Assembly (NCBI GenBank): GCA_027623815.1
Contig: JAQBUV010000080.1
Span: 1 to 9,970, forward strand
Direction of reading: 5' to 3'
From: Casp-Chloro-G3 sp002816715
GTDB taxonomy: Bacteria; Chloroflexota; Dehalococcoidia; Lucifugimonadales; UBA3495
Length of the DNA stretch: 9,970 nt
Below the pieces are notes generated by a model. It saw only the letters and a list, made by a program, of their open reading frames with translations, did not search any database and was not told the origin of the DNA. The translations under genes were made by a program, and so were the position numbers. Of this stretch, positions 6,707 to 9,970 are shown piece after piece (the stretch's first letter is position 1; each line of letters begins with the position of its first letter).

Positions 6707-7235
6707 GTACGTCGCCTTCCTACGGGGAATCAACGTTGGCGTCCACAACAAGCTGAAAATGGAAGACTTGCGGCAGGCGTTTATGTCGTGGGGATTTCAG
6801 AGCGTAAAAACGCTGCTGGCTTCGGGCAACGTTATTTTTGATGCTCAAGATATCGACGCTGATGTCATCGCTGCAACTGTGACAAAAGGAATCTACGAGG
6901 CTTTTGGATTAGACATCAGTGTCATAGTACGTACTCTGGACCAGATTGAAGGCCTGGTTGATCAGAAACCCTTCAATGAGATTACAGTCACCAAGCAGAC
7001 CCGGCTCTATGTTACCTTTCTTTCAGATAATTCCCAAAGCGTCTTGAAAGTTCCCTATGATTCGCCAGAAAAGGACTTCATGACTCTAAGCGTCTTCGCC
7101 GGCGAGGTGTGCAGTGTGCTGACCCTGACTCCCCAGGGCGGCACCACCGAAGCTATGAATATACTGGAAAAAGAGTTTGGCAAGAACATCACCACGCGGA
7201 ACTGGAATACCATTACCAAGATAGCCCTGATGTAA
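6699..7235 (+). CDS. DUF1697 domain-containing protein
   Basis: This 178-aa protein starts with MARYVAFLRGINVG and continues with an LLASGNVIF segment near residues 46-54, the standard landmarks of DUF1697, a family of small cytosolic proteins of unknown function. The ATG at 6699 is chosen because it gives the family's usual first residues; a GTG at 6684 would add five. It overlaps the YdeI-family stop by eight bases. C-terminal features such as the TTRNWNTITKIA segment are also typical. Length matches the family and no catalytic site is known, so no function is proposed. Confidence 0.85.
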   Translation: MARYVAFLRGINVGVHNKLKMEDLRQAFMSWGFQSVKTLLASGNVIFDAQDIDADVIAATVTKGIYEAFGLDISVIVRTLDQIEGLVDQKPFNEITVTKQTRLYVTFLSDNSQSVLKVPYDSPEKDFMTLSVFAGEVCSVLTLTPQGGTTEAMNILEKEFGKNITTRNWNTITKIALM

Positions 7236-7276
7236 GCTGAAACTGCTAGCGCGAATTTGGGTTTTGGCACTGGTTC

Positions 7277-7619
7277 ATGAAAAACAATTACCGCGAGAAT
7301 CGAAACGATTTATTGGAACGAATCCACCCCGAGCTGAGCGCGGAGCACCAGTTAGAATTCAAAAACTGCTTTGGGGCTATCGCTGGTTACGTGGATGGCC
7401 GCATTTTTATATCGTGCGGTAAATTTGGGACTGCGTTGCGGTTGCCCCTTGACTCCCTGGAAGACCTTTTCAAAAACCCAGACGTGGAACATTTAAAAAT
7501 ATTTCCCCAAGGGCCACATCAAAAAAGAATACGCGGTTGTTCCTGAGCGCATGCTCAACGACAGCCAATATTTTAGAAACCTGATAGACCAGAGCGTGAA
7601 TTATGTCCTGGGGCTATAA
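7277..7619 (+). pseudogene. TfoX N-terminal domain protein, frameshifted
   Basis: The first frame (7277-7546) encodes 89 residues with the TfoX_N landmarks FGAIAGYVDGRIFISCG and ALRLPLDSLEDLF, then loses similarity after the HLKIFPQG segment. From about 7503 the +1 frame continues with FPKGHIKKEYAVVPERM, the expected second half of the domain, and ends in TAA at 7617-7619. The two parts together give about 113 residues, the normal length for a stand-alone TfoX_N protein. The break lies in or near AAAAATATTTCCCC (7496-7508). A one-base loss in the A-run would explain it, and so would a sequencing error; +1 slippage at CCCC would also join the frames. No clear ribosome-binding site precedes the ATG. 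It follows the DUF1697 gene by 41 bp. Family identity is good; whether it is functional is open. Confidence 0.75.
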
Positions 7620-7655
7620 AGGGTTTTAACCTGTCCCTCTAATGAGCCGTAAGCC

Positions 7656-8648
7656 TCACATCCCCAACTTCTGGTAAAGTTCCGGGTTGGCGCAGGCTTC
7701 CAGCCGTTTGCCGTTCAGCCCGGCGACCAAGTTGCGTATTGCCAGGAACATGGTGTCTCGTCGCGTTGGTATCGCGGCGCTGCCGACGTGGGGCGTGATG
7801 ATGATGTTGTCCAGGGTCAGCAGCGGGTCATCGGTGGCTATCGGTTCTGGGTCGGTAACATCCAGCCCGGCGGCGTAGATCCAACCCTCCTTCAGGGCGG
7901 TGTACAGCGCATTCGAATCTAGCACTCCACCGCGCGCGGTGTTGATCAGGATTGAGTTTGGCTTCATCATCCGCAGTTCCGCCTCGCCAATGAAGTGCCG
8001 CGTTTCCAAGGTTAGCGGGAAGTGCAGCGACACAAAATCGGACCTGCTCAATAGGGTGGGCAGGTCGGCGTACTCTATGCCGTACTGCTCTTCCAGTTCC
8101 GGTTTGCGAGTGCGGGAAAAGTAGACCACCTTCATGTCGAAACCGTGTGCCCGCCGGACCATTTGCTGGCCAATCTCCCCCATGCCAATGATGCCCAGGG
8201 TGGAGTTGTGAACGTCAACGCCCAGCCAACCCAGGGGATGAAACGCGAGCTGCCACTTTTGGTTGCGCACCCAGCGATCACTCTCACTGACCCGCCGGGC
8301 GGCGCACATCAGCAGGGCAAAGGCCAGATCGGCGGTGCATTTGGCCAGCACCCCCGGCGTGTTGCCCACCAGTATGCCTCGGCGGGTGGCTTCGGCCACG
8401 TCGATGTGGTCTACCCCCACGCCTAGCTGGCTGATCACCTTCAGGTTAGGGGCGGCTGCCATTGTCGGCCCGTCCAGTCGGTCCATGATGTTGATCAGCG
8501 CCCCGGCTTTGTCGGCCAATAATTCTCGCAGCTTTTCCGGTGATGGTGGATACTCGTCGGGCCAGACTTCTACGTCGGTGGCTTCGGAAAGTAATTCCAG
8601 GGCCTCGGGCAAAATCTGACGGGTAACCAGCACGGGCAGCTTCGGCAT
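7656..8648 (-). CDS. D-isomer-specific 2-hydroxyacid dehydrogenase, glyoxylate/hydroxypyruvate reductase-like
   Basis: This NAD(P)-dependent enzyme interconverts 2-oxo acids and D-2-hydroxy acids in the cytosol. The 330-aa length is normal. The Rossmann motif is GIIGMGEIG (152-160, glycines 155, 157 and 160). The catalytic triad is visible as R239 in NTARGG, E268 in DPEP and H287 in TPHVGS, and the VGVDHID segment (77-83) is conserved. The GLDVTDPEP...PLLTLDNIIITPH stretch and the RNLVAGLNG tail resemble glyoxylate/hydroxypyruvate reductases (GRHPR/GhrB type) more than phosphoglycerate dehydrogenase, which usually has extra C-terminal domains. The ATG at 8648 has AAAGGA upstream. It is divergent from the OCD-family gene. 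The superfamily call is certain; the exact substrate is inferred. Confidence 0.92.
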   Translation of the reverse strand: MPKLPVLVTRQILPEALELLSEATDVEVWPDEYPPSPEKLRELLADKAGALINIMDRLDGPTMAAAPNLKVISQLGVGVDHIDVAEATRRGILVGNTPGVLAKCTADLAFALLMCAARRVSESDRWVRNQKWQLAFHPLGWLGVDVHNSTLGIIGMGEIGQQMVRRAHGFDMKVVYFSRTRKPELEEQYGIEYADLPTLLSRSDFVSLHFPLTLETRHFIGEAELRMMKPNSILINTARGGVLDSNALYTALKEGWIYAAGLDVTDPEPIATDDPLLTLDNIIITPHVGSAAIPTRRDTMFLAIRNLVAGLNGKRLEACANPELYQKLGM

Positions 8649-8703
8649 GATAAGGTTCCTTTTTAGCGGTTTGAGAGGCTATTGTATCTAAATCGATGTC
8701 GGT

Positions 8704-8732
8704 TTATCTAGCTGTGGGGCTGATGCTATACT
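8704..8732 (+). promoter_or_regulatory. Candidate promoter of the OCD-family gene
   Basis: TATACT (8727-8732) is a good -10 hexamer; TTATCT (8704-8709), 17 bp upstream, is a weak -35. On the opposite strand a TACAAT box (8681-8686) could serve the divergent dehydrogenase gene. The 130-bp divergent region therefore plausibly holds back-to-back promoters. Confidence 0.35.
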
Positions 8733-8778
8733 TAGCCGAAATTTGACGCACCCAGTGTGAATTAACCAGGAGGAAGGA

Positions 8779-9738
8779 ATGACCCTGTTTTTGACTGAAC
8801 GTGAAGTGGTGCAACTACTTCCTATGAACGAGTGCATTGACGTGCTCGAAGAGGCTTTTATCCATGCTGGAGCCGGGCAGGTGGAGATCAAGCCGCGATC
8901 TCGCATTAGAATGCCCAACGGCTTTTTCCACTTCATGGCCGCCTCCGACGCCGAGCACAAAGTCTTTGGCTACAAGGCGTATCCCTCGTTTGCTGGGCCT
9001 GGCGGCAGCAAGTTTATAATAATGCTTTACGACTTTGATTCTGGGCAATTGCTGGCCTGCATCGAGGCCGGACGTCTGGGTCAAATCCGCACCGGAGCGG
9101 CCTCTGGGCTGGCCACCAAATACATGGCAAAAGAAAGCGCCTCGACAGTGGCGGTGTTCGGTTCAGGATTTCAGGCCCGCACTCAGCTTGAGGCCGTCTG
9201 CGTGGCGCGCAACATTACCAAGGCCAAGGTCTACAGCCGTCGCCAGGAACGCCGCGAAGAGTTTGCCACCCTGATGAGCGAGCGTCTCAACCTGGAAGTA
9301 ACCGCGGTGGACAGTCCCCAGGACTGCATCGCCGATGCTGATGTGGTGCTCACCATTACATCTGCCCGCGACCCGGTTTTTGAGGGCGCCGGGCTGGCTC
9401 CGGGCACCCACGTAAACGCGGCGGGCGGCAACCACTGGCAGCGTCGGGAAGTGGACGAAGATACGGTGACCCGCGCCGATGTTATTGTGGTTGACGATAT
9501 GGACCAGGCTAAAGCGGAGTGCGGCGACCTGCTGTGGCTGGAGGCCCGAGGCAGCTTTCGCTGGGACATGGCCCATGAATTGCAGGAAGTGGTGTCGGGA
9601 CGGGTTAAGGGACGCCCTTCTGAGCAGTCGATAACCTTGTTCGAGTCGATGGGGGTGGCGCTGGAAGATATTGCGGCGGCCCAATTGGTTTACAACAAGG
9701 CCAAGGAGCAGGGGATTGGGCAGGAGTTGCCGTTTTAG
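8779..9738 (+). CDS. Ornithine cyclodeaminase/mu-crystallin family protein
   Basis: This 319-aa protein belongs to the NAD(P)-dependent OCD/mu-crystallin/alanine dehydrogenase/ketimine reductase superfamily. It shows the substrate-site block FGYKAYPSF (63-71, K66), the IEAGRLGQIRTGAASG block (95-110, R104) and the dinucleotide motif VAVFGSGFQA (124-133), and ends with the typical FESMGVALEDIAAA. The position where true ornithine cyclodeaminases carry a GADxPGKxEL-type motif reads AAGGNHWQRREVD, as in the large uncharacterised subgroup, so ornithine is probably not the substrate. AGGAGGAAGG directly before the ATG is the best ribosome-binding site in the window. It is divergent from the 2-hydroxyacid dehydrogenase; a shared role in 2-oxo or imino acid reduction is an inference. 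Confidence 0.9.
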   Translation: MTLFLTEREVVQLLPMNECIDVLEEAFIHAGAGQVEIKPRSRIRMPNGFFHFMAASDAEHKVFGYKAYPSFAGPGGSKFIIMLYDFDSGQLLACIEAGRLGQIRTGAASGLATKYMAKESASTVAVFGSGFQARTQLEAVCVARNITKAKVYSRRQERREEFATLMSERLNLEVTAVDSPQDCIADADVVLTITSARDPVFEGAGLAPGTHVNAAGGNHWQRREVDEDTVTRADVIVVDDMDQAKAECGDLLWLEARGSFRWDMAHELQEVVSGRVKGRPSEQSITLFESMGVALEDIAAAQLVYNKAKEQGIGQELPF

Positions 9739-9765
9739 GGCTGGTTTATTTGGCTAACGTTGTGG

Positions 9766-9826
9766 TTCGACAAGCCCACCACGAGCGGACTGCTACCTAG
9801 AACCCGCTCTTCTTGATCTTGTCGAA
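9766..9826. repeat. Imperfect inverted repeat, REP-like, copy 2
   Basis: The arms are 9766-9788 and 9804-9826 and pair at 18 of 23 positions. The element is the same family as 1721-1778, sharing the TTCGACAAG/CTTGTCGAA outer core. Where copy 1 has GAACGG and CCGTTC, this copy has GAGCGG and CCGCTC, so both arms changed together. It begins 27 nt after the stop of the OCD-family gene. Confidence 0.7.
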
Positions 9827-9857
9827 TGATGGTCTTGAGGAGTTCTACAACTTCTAA

Positions 9858-9897
9858 AACGAAGAAGCCCCCGGCATTTGCCGGGGGCTTCTTCGTT
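9858..9897 (+). terminator. Strong intrinsic terminator hairpin, probably bidirectional
   Basis: A perfect 18-bp stem (9858-9875 with 9880-9897) closes a four-base ATTT loop. The GC core is GCCCCCGGC/GCCGGGGGC (9867-9875, 9880-9888), flanked by an A-rich left side and a T-rich right side (TTCTTCGTT). It lies 119 bp after the OCD-family gene and ends the transcription unit. It is also the hairpin next to the group II intron-like sequence. Confidence 0.88.
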
Positions 9898-9970
9898 GTG
9901 TGCCAGGCATGCTGTACATCTTGGAGGTGAAAGTCCTCTGCGGGCCGTGATGACCGGAACCGCTAGCCTA
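9898..9970 (+). mobile_element. 5' end of a group II intron (class C-like), truncated by the window
   Basis: The sequence starts with GTGTGCC, fitting the GUGYG 5' consensus of group II introns. It continues with AGGCATG, a GGAGGTGAAAGTCCTC hairpin (9923-9938; stem GAGG/CCTC), a GCGG/CCGC stem (9940-9943 with 9960-9963) and GCTAGCCTA at the window end. From memory, this order closely follows the start of domain I of class C introns such as the Oceanobacillus iheyensis ribozyme (GUGUGCCCGGCAUG, then GGGUGAGAGUCCC, then GUUAGCCUAACGCAAGGG). Its position immediately after a terminator hairpin is the characteristic class C target. The rest of the ribozyme, any reverse transcriptase/maturase gene and the 3' end lie beyond the window, so activity cannot be judged. 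Confidence 0.78.

Noticed and set aside
5836..7655. Genomic island inserted at tRNA-Ser
   Set aside because: No integrase and no second copy of the tRNA 3' end were seen downstream; only position and composition hint at it.
9163..9684. Antisense frames within the OCD-family gene
   Set aside because: They are complementary shadows of a well-supported enzyme with all expected motifs.

Overview
The window looks like chromosomal DNA from a bacterium with moderately high GC, probably a metagenome-derived or environmental lineage. A Chloroflexota (Dehalococcoidia/SAR202-like) origin fits the two-domain L25/CTC ribosomal protein and the intergenic repeats ending in a CTGAGCTTGTCGAA-type core, which I associate with such genomes. 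This is an inference; no gene here fixes the taxonomy.

Layout. (1) 174-1710, plus strand: rplY (L25/CTC), then a DUF3800-family protein whose two signature acidic residues are altered. (2) 1711-1980: a convergent intergenic region with two inverted-repeat elements. (3) 1981-5321, minus strand: a compact four-gene ABC importer operon of the phosphonate type, transcribed in the order binding lipoprotein, ATPase, permease, permease. Its cistrons overlap at every junction. It is preceded by a near-consensus sigma-70 promoter (5568-5596) and an untranslated leader of about 240 nt rich in inverted repeats. Motifs in the binding protein resemble the PhnD-like subgroup annotated as putative selenate-binding, so 'phosphonate' is not a safe substrate call. 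(4) 5723-5925: a promoter and a tRNA-Ser(GGA) with encoded CCA. (5) 6134-7619, plus strand: three small genes, YdeI/OmpD-associated family, DUF1697 and a TfoX N-terminal domain protein; the third carries a frameshift. (6) 7656-9738: a divergent pair, a glyoxylate/hydroxypyruvate-reductase-like D-2-hydroxyacid dehydrogenase (minus) and an ornithine cyclodeaminase/mu-crystallin-family enzyme (plus), sharing a 130-bp promoter region. (7) 9766-9970: a second copy of the 1721-1778 inverted-repeat family, a strong intrinsic terminator hairpin, and directly after it a sequence that reads as the 5' end of a group II intron of class C, cut by the window edge.

How the parts work together. The four minus-strand transporter genes form one import system, and their leader is the best candidate for cis-regulation in the window. 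The dehydrogenase and the OCD-family enzyme are both NAD(P)-dependent 2-oxo/2-amino acid enzymes and may share a metabolic role. The most distinctive finding is the terminator/intron junction at 9898, because class C introns characteristically insert just downstream of terminator hairpins. I see no CRISPR array, transposase, integrase or complete defence system.
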